A stretch of DNA of 64,000 nucleotides from an uncultured Fibrobacter sp. Lineage in GTDB: Bacteria > Fibrobacterota > Fibrobacteria > Fibrobacterales > Fibrobacteraceae. The DNA is taken from the NCBI RefSeq assembly GCF_947166265.1, contig NZ_CAMVDO010000010.1:1-64000 (forward strand), in the 5' to 3' direction. Shown here in pieces: positions 16,175-25,176 of the stretch. The notes under the pieces are model-generated. The model saw nothing but the letters and a program-made list of their open reading frames with translations, ran no database searches and was not told the origin of the DNA. The position numbers and the translations under genes were made by a program. Numbering within the stretch: position 1 is the first letter of the stretch; the number at the start of each line of letters is the position of its first letter.

Positions 16175-18667
16175 TTAAACGCCTTTCAGCACGACCTTCC
16201 TGTAGACAGAGGAAAGCCCGTCCTGAACACGGACAACATAGATCCCGCTCTTCAATCCGTTCAACGGGACATTTGAACTTGCGAGTCCCCTCTTGACGAC
16301 TTCACCTTTTAAGTTCACTATCTGGAATTTTGCCTGAGCGCTTGTTCCATAAAAGTGGAGATTCTTCCCTGAAACAACCATTCTCACATCGAGAGGCTTG
16401 TCCAAGACCGGCGCCGCAGTCCGTTCCTCTTCTTCATACTGTTCACAAGACATCCAATTATTATTGTAGCATTGATCAAATTCAGGCTCCTTTACCGTTT
16501 TCGCGTCACCCTTGCAAGTCCCCCTGGGACCGAATTCAAACAGCCGAAGGGTTCCTTCAACCGCAACGGAATCGACAATATCAAGATAAATATCCTTATC
16601 ATAATTACAGGGCTTGACTTCATCTGTATCACTTGGATTATAATATTTAAAATTTCCAAGCGACGTTTCAACCGTAGAAACTTTGCTTGTCTTAGGCAAA
16701 ACGGCGCTACAGAACCCAACACGAATCACGATATCATGGTCAGACATATAGGTTGTGCAGAACCCTTTCGCCTTGGACACGACCGAATCCCGACCTATTG
16801 CTTCGTCTCCCTTATCCAGATGAATAGTGATTTTCATATCTTTTTTTGCCAAGTCTTTTTTAATTCGATACTTGTAACCTAAATAGCCTAGGCTATCCAT
16901 CGTTTCCCTGAAAGAAGGGTAGGGCGTCCGCACAACAGCCGCACTGCCAAGAGAAACACGGGGTTCCTCCGACGTTTCGCAAAACGATCCCGTTATAGAC
17001 TGGCATGCTTTATACTTATACGGAGTATAATTTATCCCATCAAACCATAAGTCCTTGTTCGCTATTCGGGTTTGAATGACGGTGCCACTATTAAAGCCCG
17101 CAATCTTATTCACTTCAGTCACTTCATCGCCATTATAGACGTTTTCAAAGAAACACTCACTAATAGTCCCATCGTTACTACCGGCCAAAGCCGCATCATG
17201 ACGAAATTTAGCGTCCGAATTGAAATAAGAATCCTTTATAATGAGATTCTTGACGACCCCAGTCGATTCAATCGATTCAAACAACCCAACAGACTTATAG
17301 CTCGCAATATGAACCCGATCTTTTGTCGTATACAACCCGGAAATAGAATGGAACTGTCCATCCAGGGTTCCAGCGAAAGCTACGGGAGAATCCCAGGAAA
17401 AAAATTTGCACTCGGTCCCATTCTTTAGGCATTCATCAGAAGTAACATTCCTGTTGAACACCAGGTCCTTGAGAAGAACCGCTTTCAAGGTCTTATCTCC
17501 AGGAGAAACCCTTGCGAACCATACAAGCTGTTCCTCATTTTCGATCTGGTACACGCCATTCTTGATTTTAGGAGCATAATCCCTTAATACGGGATGCTTT
17601 TCCCCCTGCTCCCAGATATCTACAAAATAACCATCATTGTTGAGCAAATCGACAATGGTTCCATCCGTAAAGGCAGACTCATCAACAATGGTTCCATAAT
17701 TCGGATATTCAACGTACCCGTCAGGTTTTTCATTGACCGCAATACTGTAGGAATTCCTTATTTGCAGATCAGCCGTATCTATGATATTAGTAAACCCGCT
17801 TTGATACCATCCTTGAACCTGCCCCACGTTGAAACTGTTTTCTATAACAATGTTGAAAAAAGACGTTCCGACTAGTCCGCCCACCGAACTGCCTTTCACA
17901 GATCCTGTATTGTAACATTGATATATAGCTCCATAAGTAGAGCGGATTCCACCCCCAGTTTTTTCGCTATAGACAGTTCCCGTATTGTAACATTGTTCCG
18001 CCATCACAAGACCAATTCCAGCAACTTCATCTTCTCCCCAAACATAGCCATCGTTATGGCAACGAAACGCGTCATCAGCGCTTCCCGCGATTCCACCAAC
18101 CACTTCCGATCCAACAACCACACCAGAAAATGAACTGTTGTATATGTTGCCCCCTCTTCCAGATATACCACCGACGTGACTGCCTCCCTTGATGTATGAA
18201 TCGGCAATATTCAGGTTTTTGATGATTCCACCCCCATATGAAACATATCCAAAAAAGCCCGCCGGATAGGAAAAAGCGTCTACGTAAAGTCCACTTACCG
18301 TATGCCCCTGCCCATCAAAGATGCCATGAAACCGCGTACTTTCGGAGCCAATAGGATTCCATTTTTGAAGAGAGCATGTTCCGCCATCTTTTGCACACTT
18401 GAGAGTTGGGGGGACGTCATCCTCTTCTCCAAATTCAACTTCGTCCATCACGTTCTTGTTGATTGTAATATCGTTTTCAAGTTTTGCACAGGTAATCTGG
18501 TCCAATTTTTTTTCCTCACCAGAATTCACCTGTTTTGCAAAGCCATAAAGTTCTTCAACCGTTGAAATCGAGTAGCATCCGTCCGCGTCCTTTTGGGGAA
18601 CGGTTGGCGAAATTGCCGACACAGCGTAAGTAGCAAACAGCAGCCCCAATAAAACTGAACCCTTCAT
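16175..18667 (-). CDS. Secreted GLUG-repeat surface protein with C-terminal sorting-like domain
   Basis: 830 residues from the ATG at 18667, chosen over 18727 because GGAGG lies 5 nt upstream and a signal peptide follows (MKGSVLLGLLFATYAVSA). The mature protein begins with DADGCYSISTVEELYGFAKQVN, shared with its neighbour, then GIFDGQGHTVSGLY and GLUG-type beta-helix repeats (VGGISGRGGNIYNSSFSG, VVGGIAGSADDA, GGLVGTSFFN). A second CYxI-like start (GVYQIENEEQLVWFARV) begins another repeat block. The C terminus (FQIVNLKGEVVKRG...LKSGIYVVRVQD...YRKVVLKG) resembles the type IX sorting-type domain. Likely an adhesin or cell-surface polymer-binding protein. Confidence 0.85.
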   Translation of the reverse strand: MKGSVLLGLLFATYAVSAISPTVPQKDADGCYSISTVEELYGFAKQVNSGEEKKLDQITCAKLENDITINKNVMDEVEFGEEDDVPPTLKCAKDGGTCSLQKWNPIGSESTRFHGIFDGQGHTVSGLYVDAFSYPAGFFGYVSYGGGIIKNLNIADSYIKGGSHVGGISGRGGNIYNSSFSGVVVGSEVVGGIAGSADDAFRCHNDGYVWGEDEVAGIGLVMAEQCYNTGTVYSEKTGGGIRSTYGAIYQCYNTGSVKGSSVGGLVGTSFFNIVIENSFNVGQVQGWYQSGFTNIIDTADLQIRNSYSIAVNEKPDGYVEYPNYGTIVDESAFTDGTIVDLLNNDGYFVDIWEQGEKHPVLRDYAPKIKNGVYQIENEEQLVWFARVSPGDKTLKAVLLKDLVFNRNVTSDECLKNGTECKFFSWDSPVAFAGTLDGQFHSISGLYTTKDRVHIASYKSVGLFESIESTGVVKNLIIKDSYFNSDAKFRHDAALAGSNDGTISECFFENVYNGDEVTEVNKIAGFNSGTVIQTRIANKDLWFDGINYTPYKYKACQSITGSFCETSEEPRVSLGSAAVVRTPYPSFRETMDSLGYLGYKYRIKKDLAKKDMKITIHLDKGDEAIGRDSVVSKAKGFCTTYMSDHDIVIRVGFCSAVLPKTSKVSTVETSLGNFKYYNPSDTDEVKPCNYDKDIYLDIVDSVAVEGTLRLFEFGPRGTCKGDAKTVKEPEFDQCYNNNWMSCEQYEEEERTAAPVLDKPLDVRMVVSGKNLHFYGTSAQAKFQIVNLKGEVVKRGLASSNVPLNGLKSGIYVVRVQDGLSSVYRKVVLKGV

Positions 18668-18761
18668 AAAACCTCCACAAATCCATTTAGATTTATTTAT
18701 CCAAAATATTCTATGCAAATATAACAAAATGCTAATTCTATAGATTTCTGTACCGGAGAAC

Positions 18762-18788
18762 AGAAAAGCTCCGACTTTGTCGGAGCGA
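18762..18788 (-). terminator. Terminator after the second GLUG-repeat gene
   Basis: Minus strand: GCTCCGAC, AAA loop, GTCGGAGC, then TTTT. It lies 21 nt beyond the stop. Confidence 0.8.
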
Positions 18789-18808
18789 TTCCAAATGACT
18801 CACAAAAA

Positions 18809-21800
18809 TTATTTTATGGAAACCCGCTGCACCTGGGAACCGATGCGCACCAGGTAATTGCCAGCGGAATTCACCGGGATTGCAAAGTTCTTGCTATAGA
18901 TATTCCCCTTACGGAGCACATGTCCCTGCATATCGAACAACGTATAGGAGCGGGCCGATTCAGAGGCGCCCGACACCAGAATTTCACGACCAACAGTCGT
19001 CAGCATGAACTGCGGTGCCTGCGCAACGGGCGCCAAGCCGTCCTTTCCGCCCTTCTTGCTAGAGCTGCTAGACTTGCCAGAAGAACTCGACTTCGCGCTG
19101 CTCGAAGAACTGGGAGGCACCCAATCAAAGTGAGCGACAATCGTCGTATCACTCACCACCTTGAACTTAAGAACCGGATTCGTATTATTCTCGTCATCTG
19201 CCCAGTAAGCGAACTTGTAGCTATCAGCGGGCCGCGCTTCGACAGAAACCTTTTCTCCGTACTCATACACCTTGCCGTCTTTCAAGCCGACAATTTTTCC
19301 GCGACCAATCACGTCAACCTTCACAATCACTTCAAAGCGGAGCTTTTCCCACTTGGCATAGAAATCCAAAGAGTCCGTAGCCTCTTTCGTAATAGACTTC
19401 ACCGGCTCGCCACTTAGAGCGGAATCCGCATACCAGCCCAAGAAATCAAAGCCAGCCCGTTTCACCGTATCGGGAAGCACGGTCTCGATTCCCTGCATGT
19501 AACTCGTAAAATAAGTTGACGTATCACCGTCGAAAGTATGGAAGTTCACGGCATGTTCAATACCGCTATAATTCTTGACGATGCCGGAGAAATTCGGATA
19601 CTCGTCCACACCAACATCTTGCCCCCAAATGGCACCGCCTTTTCCACCGTGCAGCAACCGCGCCACGGTACCATTCCTGAACATTCCCATCGCCAAAGAC
19701 GTTCCGCAGCATCCCTCTTCTTCCTCATTTTTAGGATAATAGGAATTTTCCACGGTCATATTGTCTTCTGCGTAACAAACCAAATCATATACCAGTTCAT
19801 CTTCAGTTATATCAAAGACCGGACCGACATTGTAACTATTGACAATGGTCAAAGAATTCTTGTCCTCATAGTGTTTCCAGCCAACAAGACCTCCACCACA
19901 ATAGCCCCCCATCATTCCACTTTTATACTCGACGTGCCCAGCATTATAGCAGTTTTCGATATAGAGGTTTGTCACCCCGAAGCTACCCCCGACAAGGCCG
20001 CCCGCAGCGCCTCGCCAAGAATTGCCGTCATAACCATGCACGGTAGACGTACTGTAGCAATAGGCGATTTCAACATCACCCTGTTCCCAATATTCATAAG
20101 GAAGAATCTTGCCCACAAGGGCTCCAACAGAGCCTCTCGCCGCAAAGAAGGATTTCTCGATTCCAAGATTCCTGATAGCCACATTTTCGTAATTCACATT
20201 TTTATCTACCGTTCCGAAAAATCCAGAGCCTTCCCGATCTTCATCCAGGGTGTCGTTAAAGTACAGTCCCGAAACGGAATGGAACTTACCATCGAACACG
20301 CCATTGAATTCCATCATGGGCGTCCATTCCAGAAACAGGTCCTTCTCAGCTTCGTGCAGCACACCGTTTTCGTCAATCACATTCTGATTTACCACAATGT
20401 CCTTTGCGAGGGACGCACAGGCAGAAGTATTCTGTTCAAATCCGTCCGTACCGTTCACAATAGCGGCAAAACCGTATAGCTCCATGGCCGTCTTGATGAC
20501 ATAGCAACCATCGGTATCTTTCGACGGAGTTTCTTTCTGAAGCCACTTGGCGTAAAACACCTTGTCACCGGTTTCTTCGGCAGTAATCTCGGTCACGCGA
20601 TTACCGCTATAATTGCTTTTGGCATACCACCCGGCAAAAACATAACCGTCGCGCAAGACCTTATGCGTAAGCGTCAAGCCCGTCCCTTCTACATACGATT
20701 TCGCAGCACTGGTATCGACAGCACCGCCGACAGTGTTATACGTAATCTTACGAATCTTGGAAAGTTTCGCCCACAATTCCCTGTCCCCTTCGGAATCGGC
20801 CAAAATATTCGTCACGGCATCACCCGTCAAATCCTCATTTTCGAACCATCCTTCAAAAAGGTAGCCATCACGATAAGCGTCCGGAAGTCTGAAATCGTAT
20901 CCGGGAACATACTTGTCCGGATACACCAAGGGATCGCCCCTGTAGGTATGCAGAATCAACCCTGCCATCGCATTAGACGACATTCCCGTAATACCATCCT
21001 TGAAAACGGGAGACGGATCTATTCCCACATCCTGTCCCCATACGGTCCCGTCAAAGTCACTCACCCTATAAGTATAATTGCGCAACATATAGGCAACGGT
21101 CCCATTTTCAAACAGCTCGGCAGGAGCCGCATTACCGACAGAATCCATTTTTGTCCATTCCGTTTCCACATAAAACACGTTTTCCATCGCAGATGTTAAA
21201 GCCTTGTAGGACATCCCTTTGAAACTGCCTATCAAAGAACTTTGATATGGACTAATCCGGGGAACTTCTATCTGGAAAGTACTGTAAGCCCCTGCTATAT
21301 AGCGACAAGAGCTTACATAACCGAAAAGGCCACCAACGATTCCGATACCAGATACTGCTCCCTTGTTATAGCAATTCATTACAATAGCTCCCCCTAGACT
21401 TCCGACAATGCCACCAGCGACGTGATTTCCATTCACAACAGAAGCTTCATTAAAACTGTTTGCAACAGTGATACTTCCAGAAGTCGAGCCCACAATACCG
21501 CCTGCGGTATCGCCCACCACTTCACCATAATTTTTTCCATTCAAGATCTTCGCCCAGCCGTTCATCCGGCCGACAATTCCTCCTGCTCTATCAGGCTTTC
21601 CACTTATACGCATTTTACTAGAACAGTTTTCAACAATAACCGGTTGGTCCTTCAATGTCGCATACTCTACCGAAATAATTCCGACAATGCCGCCCATATC
21701 GTTAGTTTCCCCAACAACAAGGCCAGAGGCGCTACAATTCCTAATAGTCGCATGTCCGGCTACATAACCTACAATTCCACCCACATTCTCGTAGAAGCTT

Positions 21801-22390
21801 TCCGTTTCGATTCTCACATGACTTGAACAGTTTTCGATAAGGACATTCGCCCCGATGTCTGTATGCCACACATCATGCTTATTATCATTAATCGCTCCGA
21901 CAATCGCACCGGCATGACTTTTCGCTCGGAAAAAAGAACCCACTATTCCCAGATTCCGAACCACAATCGTACGGTCTTCATCACCATTCCCCAACCCCGT
22001 GAAAAAACCTACGACGTTCCATTCATATTCAAGGTTATGGTAGTCACGATAAAGGCCCGAAATCGTATGCCCCTGGCCATCAAAGGTTCCCGCAAACAAG
22101 TCTATCGGATTCCACACAACAAAGTTCGCCGTATCCGCGACATTGAGCGAATCGTCTTCCGTCAAGACACCCTCGTTCACGACGATATCGGCAGTGAGCT
22201 TTGCGCACCCCGTAAAATACGAGTTCACATCATTCACGAGCGAGGCAAAGCCGTACAGTTCCTCGGCACTGGAAATCTCGTAGCAGCCGCCCACAAGGGC
22301 GGGCGTTTTAGGAGTAATCGTCTTTGCCGCATTTGCAAGCGAAGCCAAAAAAACGACAAGGGCAAGCAGGATTTCCTTTTTAATGGACAC
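18809..22390 (-). CDS. Large secreted GLUG/InlB-repeat surface protein
   Basis: 1193 residues starting at GTG (22390), with AAGGAG 7-8 nt upstream. Signal peptide MSIKKEILLALVVFLASLANA. Two CYEI/CYVI modules (CYEISSAEELYGFASLVND and CYVIKTAMELYGFAAIVNG) each lead into FDGQGHTISGLY / FDGKFHSVSGLY and GLUG-type repeats. Listeria-Bacteroides (InlB B-type) repeats follow each block: GYLFEGWFENEDLTGD, GYVFAGWYAKSNYSGN, GFDFLGWYADSALSGE. A Ser/Lys linker (SSSSAKSSSSGKSSSSS) precedes the C-terminal sorting-like domain (YTLFDMQGHVLRKG...AGNYLVRI). The protein is a tandem paralog of the 830-residue neighbour and is probably a cell-surface adhesin. Confidence 0.87.
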   Translation of the reverse strand: MSIKKEILLALVVFLASLANAAKTITPKTPALVGGCYEISSAEELYGFASLVNDVNSYFTGCAKLTADIVVNEGVLTEDDSLNVADTANFVVWNPIDLFAGTFDGQGHTISGLYRDYHNLEYEWNVVGFFTGLGNGDEDRTIVVRNLGIVGSFFRAKSHAGAIVGAINDNKHDVWHTDIGANVLIENCSSHVRIETESFYENVGGIVGYVAGHATIRNCSASGLVVGETNDMGGIVGIISVEYATLKDQPVIVENCSSKMRISGKPDRAGGIVGRMNGWAKILNGKNYGEVVGDTAGGIVGSTSGSITVANSFNEASVVNGNHVAGGIVGSLGGAIVMNCYNKGAVSGIGIVGGLFGYVSSCRYIAGAYSTFQIEVPRISPYQSSLIGSFKGMSYKALTSAMENVFYVETEWTKMDSVGNAAPAELFENGTVAYMLRNYTYRVSDFDGTVWGQDVGIDPSPVFKDGITGMSSNAMAGLILHTYRGDPLVYPDKYVPGYDFRLPDAYRDGYLFEGWFENEDLTGDAVTNILADSEGDRELWAKLSKIRKITYNTVGGAVDTSAAKSYVEGTGLTLTHKVLRDGYVFAGWYAKSNYSGNRVTEITAEETGDKVFYAKWLQKETPSKDTDGCYVIKTAMELYGFAAIVNGTDGFEQNTSACASLAKDIVVNQNVIDENGVLHEAEKDLFLEWTPMMEFNGVFDGKFHSVSGLYFNDTLDEDREGSGFFGTVDKNVNYENVAIRNLGIEKSFFAARGSVGALVGKILPYEYWEQGDVEIAYCYSTSTVHGYDGNSWRGAAGGLVGGSFGVTNLYIENCYNAGHVEYKSGMMGGYCGGGLVGWKHYEDKNSLTIVNSYNVGPVFDITEDELVYDLVCYAEDNMTVENSYYPKNEEEEGCCGTSLAMGMFRNGTVARLLHGGKGGAIWGQDVGVDEYPNFSGIVKNYSGIEHAVNFHTFDGDTSTYFTSYMQGIETVLPDTVKRAGFDFLGWYADSALSGEPVKSITKEATDSLDFYAKWEKLRFEVIVKVDVIGRGKIVGLKDGKVYEYGEKVSVEARPADSYKFAYWADDENNTNPVLKFKVVSDTTIVAHFDWVPPSSSSSAKSSSSGKSSSSSKKGGKDGLAPVAQAPQFMLTTVGREILVSGASESARSYTLFDMQGHVLRKGNIYSKNFAIPVNSAGNYLVRIGSQVQRVSIK

Positions 22391-22442
22391 AGCATTTCTC
22401 CTTTTAGGGGCTATTAAGATAAATATAGGTATAAAAAAGGAG

Positions 22443-22486
22443 ATCCCCGCCTTCGCGGGGATGACAAGATGGGCGCGGGGATGACT
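22443..22486. repeat. Palindromic intergenic repeat
   Basis: ATCCCCGCC TTC GGCGGGGAT-type hairpin (22443-22462) followed by a partial second copy of GCGGGGATGAC. It is the same family as 2449-2468. Confidence 0.75.
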
Positions 22487-22491
22487 GAGTG

Positions 22492-22590
22492 AAAAAAGGA
22501 ACCCCCGGCATTGCCGAGGGTATCCTTTGATTTGCTTTTGTCGCGACTCTTACCCGTGAGCAACAAAGCCCTCGGGTGTTAACCGAGGGC
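22492..22590 (-). terminator. Two terminators downstream of the decarboxylase beta-subunit gene
   Basis: On the minus strand the first hairpin GCCCTCGG / CCGAGGGC is followed by TTTGTT (22566-22590). A second, ACCCTCGGC / GCCGGGGGT followed by TCCTTTTTT, lies at 22494-22526. Together they end the three-gene operon. Confidence 0.7.
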
Positions 22591-22647
22591 GGTTGCGAGA
22601 GCGAGCGCTCTGGGTACGTACTTAGTAGATTGGGCGCGAGCGGTCTC

Positions 22648-23808
22648 TTAGCTCAAGCGGCTAATCATGTAACCGGCGCAGACTGCGGTACCGATCACGC
22701 CAGCCACGTTCGGGCCCATAGCGTGCATCAGCAAGAAGTTCTGCGGGTCATACTTGGCACCTTCCACCTGAGAAACACGGGCGGCCATCGGCACGGCGGA
22801 CACGCCAGCAGAACCGATAAGCGGATTCACAGGGTTATTGGGAGTGCACTTGTTCATGATCTTGGCAAGGAAGAGGCCTGCAGCGGTCGAGAAACCGAAG
22901 GCCACCACACCCATAGCGATAATCATGAGGGTCTGCGGACGCAAGAAGATGTCGGCAGACATCGTGAGGCCCACGGAAGTACCGAGGAAGATCGTCACGA
23001 TGTTCATGAGTTCGTTGGAGGAGGTCTTCACCAAGCGTTCGACAACACCGGCTTCCTTGAAGATGTTACCAAGCATGAGCATGATGATAAGAGCAGAAGC
23101 ATCGGGCACCACGAGGATGCACACGATCATCACCATCACGGCAAACACGATGCGTTCGGCCTTGGACACCTTGCGCAGAGCCTTCATACGGATCTTGCGT
23201 TCCTTGTCGTTAGTCATGAGGCGCATGATAGGCGGCTGGATCAGCGGAACGAGGGCCATGTAAGTGTAAGCTGCCACGGCGATAGGTCCGATGAGGTGCT
23301 TTGCTAATTTGTTTGCAGTAAAGATGGAGGTCGGACCATCAGCACCGCCGATGATACCGATAGAGGCTGCTTCACCGAGAGTAAAGCCACCGAAAGCCAC
23401 GGCGCAGAACATGGTCGCAAACACGCCGAACTGAGCGCCACCGCCGAGGAGCAGTGTACGCGGGTTAGCGATAAGCGGTCCGAAGTCCGTCATGGCACCC
23501 ACGCCCAAGAAGATGATGGGCGGGAAGAGTTCCAGGTGGATACCCTGGCTGATGTAGTAATAGAGGCCAGCCGTCGGGGTAAACATACCTTCGATGCTCC
23601 AGCCACCATCGTAGAATCCCGCACTCGGGATGTTCACCGCCAGTGCGCCGAGCGAAATCGGCAAGAGCAGCAGCGGCTCATACTTTTTGACAATCGCCAA
23701 GTACATCAGGACGAAACTCACGATCCACATAACCACCATAGACGGGGTGACGTATGCGAATCCGGTGTCGCCTGCGAACTCAACGACCGAATTTAAAAGA
23801 GAACTCAT
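22648..23808 (-). CDS. Sodium-translocating decarboxylase, beta subunit (OadB/MmdB-like)
   Basis: 386 residues, strongly hydrophobic with roughly nine to eleven membrane segments. It carries the family signature [10 protein letters not shown] (154-163), whose Asp is part of the Na+/CO2 site in oxaloacetate and methylmalonyl-CoA decarboxylases. It would couple decarboxylation of carboxybiotin to Na+ export across the inner membrane. GAGG precedes the ATG. It follows the biotin-carrier gene by 13 nt, with a gamma-like subunit upstream. The catalytic alpha (carboxyltransferase) subunit is not in the window, so substrate choice (oxaloacetate or methylmalonyl-CoA) cannot be fixed; the CoA-transferase nearby favours methylmalonyl-CoA (inference). 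Confidence 0.93.
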   Translation of the reverse strand: MSSLLNSVVEFAGDTGFAYVTPSMVVMWIVSFVLMYLAIVKKYEPLLLLPISLGALAVNIPSAGFYDGGWSIEGMFTPTAGLYYYISQGIHLELFPPIIFLGVGAMTDFGPLIANPRTLLLGGGAQFGVFATMFCAVAFGGFTLGEAASIGIIGGADGPTSIFTANKLAKHLIGPIAVAAYTYMALVPLIQPPIMRLMTNDKERKIRMKALRKVSKAERIVFAVMVMIVCILVVPDASALIIMLMLGNIFKEAGVVERLVKTSSNELMNIVTIFLGTSVGLTMSADIFLRPQTLMIIAMGVVAFGFSTAAGLFLAKIMNKCTPNNPVNPLIGSAGVSAVPMAARVSQVEGAKYDPQNFLLMHAMGPNVAGVIGTAVCAGYMISRLS

Positions 23809-23821
23809 TTATCTGTACCTC

Positions 23822-24181
23822 TTAGGCGATGGTCATGAGAGTCTGGCCGTCGACGACAGTGTCGGTTTCCTTGACGGCAATGGAGTTCACGGTGCCGGCG
23901 CACGGAGCGACGACCGGGTTTTCCATCTTGAGAGCTTCGATGATAGCCACTTCCTGGTTGGCAGCAACGGTGTCGCCGACCTTGACCTTCAGTTTGAACA
24001 CGGAGCCAGCGAGCGGGCTCTTGACTTCGGTACCACCAGCAACAGCAGGAGCGGCGGCAGGTGCCGGAGCGGCAGCGGGAGCTGCAACAGGAGCAGCGGC
24101 AACGGCTGCATTGGAATCAAGAACTTCTACTTCGACATCGTAGGTCTTGCCTTCGAAACTGATACGGACGGTTTTCTTCAT
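23822..24181 (-). CDS. Biotin carboxyl carrier subunit of the Na+ decarboxylase
   Basis: 119 residues: a short N-terminal domain (KKTVRISFEGKTYDVEVEVL), an Ala/Pro-rich flexible hinge (about 25-48) and a biotinyl/lipoyl domain. The biotinylation site is EALKMEN (82-88, Lys85) instead of the usual A-M-K-M; Leu for Met at that position is tolerated in some carriers. It carries CO2 from the alpha subunit to the membrane beta subunit. It lies between the gamma-like and beta genes in one operon. Confidence 0.92.
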   Translation of the reverse strand: MKKTVRISFEGKTYDVEVEVLDSNAAVAAAPVAAPAAAPAPAAAPAVAGGTEVKSPLAGSVFKLKVKVGDTVAANQEVAIIEALKMENPVVAPCAGTVNSIAVKETDTVVDGQTLMTIA

Positions 24182-24228
24182 TTTGATTTTTCCTGGCTTA
24201 AAAGCCTGTTGAGTTTTAAAAGTTTACC

Positions 24229-25083
24229 TTACTTGACGATCGTCCAAGCAGGAGAATTAATGTTTCTGTAAGCAGTCACGCGGCAGGGCTGACCGATAGC
24301 CTGGGTCGCCGCTGCGGTCACGAGGGCGAGGAACTGGTCGTTGCTCATGCCCGGGTGTTCTTCGAGGGCTGCCACGGCGGCAATGCCGAGGAAAGCCTGG
24401 AGCTGCTTGTTGGTGAAGCCCGGATGCACGCTCTTGGCGTTCGGATCCCAGTCGCAGTGGGCAGGTCCGATAGTTACCGGAGCTGCGGCGGCGGGAGCGG
24501 TGGCCGGGGCAGCCTTAACTGCAGGTGCCGGAGCCTTGTCCTTGTTGAGGCCGAGCTTTGCCATGATAAAGTTCATGAGGTAGCAGAGCACCGTGAGGCC
24601 CACGATCACCACCATCACCACGATAAGACCGGTAGCCTGGAATTCGATCAGGGAGCCGATACCGAAGGTGTCGGAGTCGCCCTTACAACCCTGTTCGGTC
24701 GAGAATTCGCCCTTGCAGTAGGTCGAGCCCAGCTTGGCCTTGGCGATGGGCAACACCTTGTGGCCGCCGGCGTTTTCGATAGAATCGCGAACGTCGCGTG
24801 CAAGAACTGCCTGATCGTAGGTCTTATAGAGAACCGAATGGTTACCAGCGTGGTTTTCCACGATCTTGTAAACCATGTCGTCATTCATACCCGGCATAGA
24901 AAGCTGCGCCTGAACCTGGGCGGCATCGGAGGGGAGCATGAGTCCGAGCTGTTCGTCGAACTTGCCCTTCACCTTTGCTTCAGGTTGCGGTGCAACAAGA
25001 GCCGGCTGCTGCACTTCTTCAGCCGGGGCTGCGGCGGGAGCCACTTCCTGAGCTTCGGGTGCATTGGTCTGTGTTTCGTTCAT
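24229..25083 (-). CDS. Sodium pump decarboxylase gamma/delta-like membrane subunit, with unusual N- and C-terminal extensions
   Basis: 284 residues. The core is a single membrane segment (LIEFQATGLIVVMVVIVGLTVLCYLMNFIMAKLG) as in OadG/MmdD proteins, which anchor the complex. Unlike the usual ~80-100-residue subunit it has a long Pro/Ala/Glu-rich N terminus, a globular part before the membrane span (VYKIVENHAGNHSVLYKTYDQAVLARDVRDSIENAGGHKVLP) with two Cys (YCKGEFSTEQGCKGD), an Ala/Pro hinge, and a C-terminal domain (NKQLQAFLGIAAVAALEEHPGMSNDQFLALVTAAA) ending in AYRNINSPAWTIVK. First gene of the operon. Confidence 0.82.
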   Translation of the reverse strand: MNETQTNAPEAQEVAPAAAPAEEVQQPALVAPQPEAKVKGKFDEQLGLMLPSDAAQVQAQLSMPGMNDDMVYKIVENHAGNHSVLYKTYDQAVLARDVRDSIENAGGHKVLPIAKAKLGSTYCKGEFSTEQGCKGDSDTFGIGSLIEFQATGLIVVMVVIVGLTVLCYLMNFIMAKLGLNKDKAPAPAVKAAPATAPAAAAPVTIGPAHCDWDPNAKSVHPGFTNKQLQAFLGIAAVAALEEHPGMSNDQFLALVTAAATQAIGQPCRVTAYRNINSPAWTIVK

Positions 25084-25142
25084 ATTGGATTCAATCCATT
25101 CTTTTGGGTTTCTGTTTTGTAAAAATCAGCGGTGTAAATTTA

Positions 25143-25170
25143 GAAAAAAGCGGCACAAATCAAGTGCCGC
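25143..25170 (-). terminator. Terminator after the histidine-phosphatase gene pair
   Basis: Minus strand: GCGGCACTTG / CAAATGTGCCGC-type stem followed by TTTTTT, just after the 25177 stop. Confidence 0.75.
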
Positions 25171-25176
25171 ACAGTC

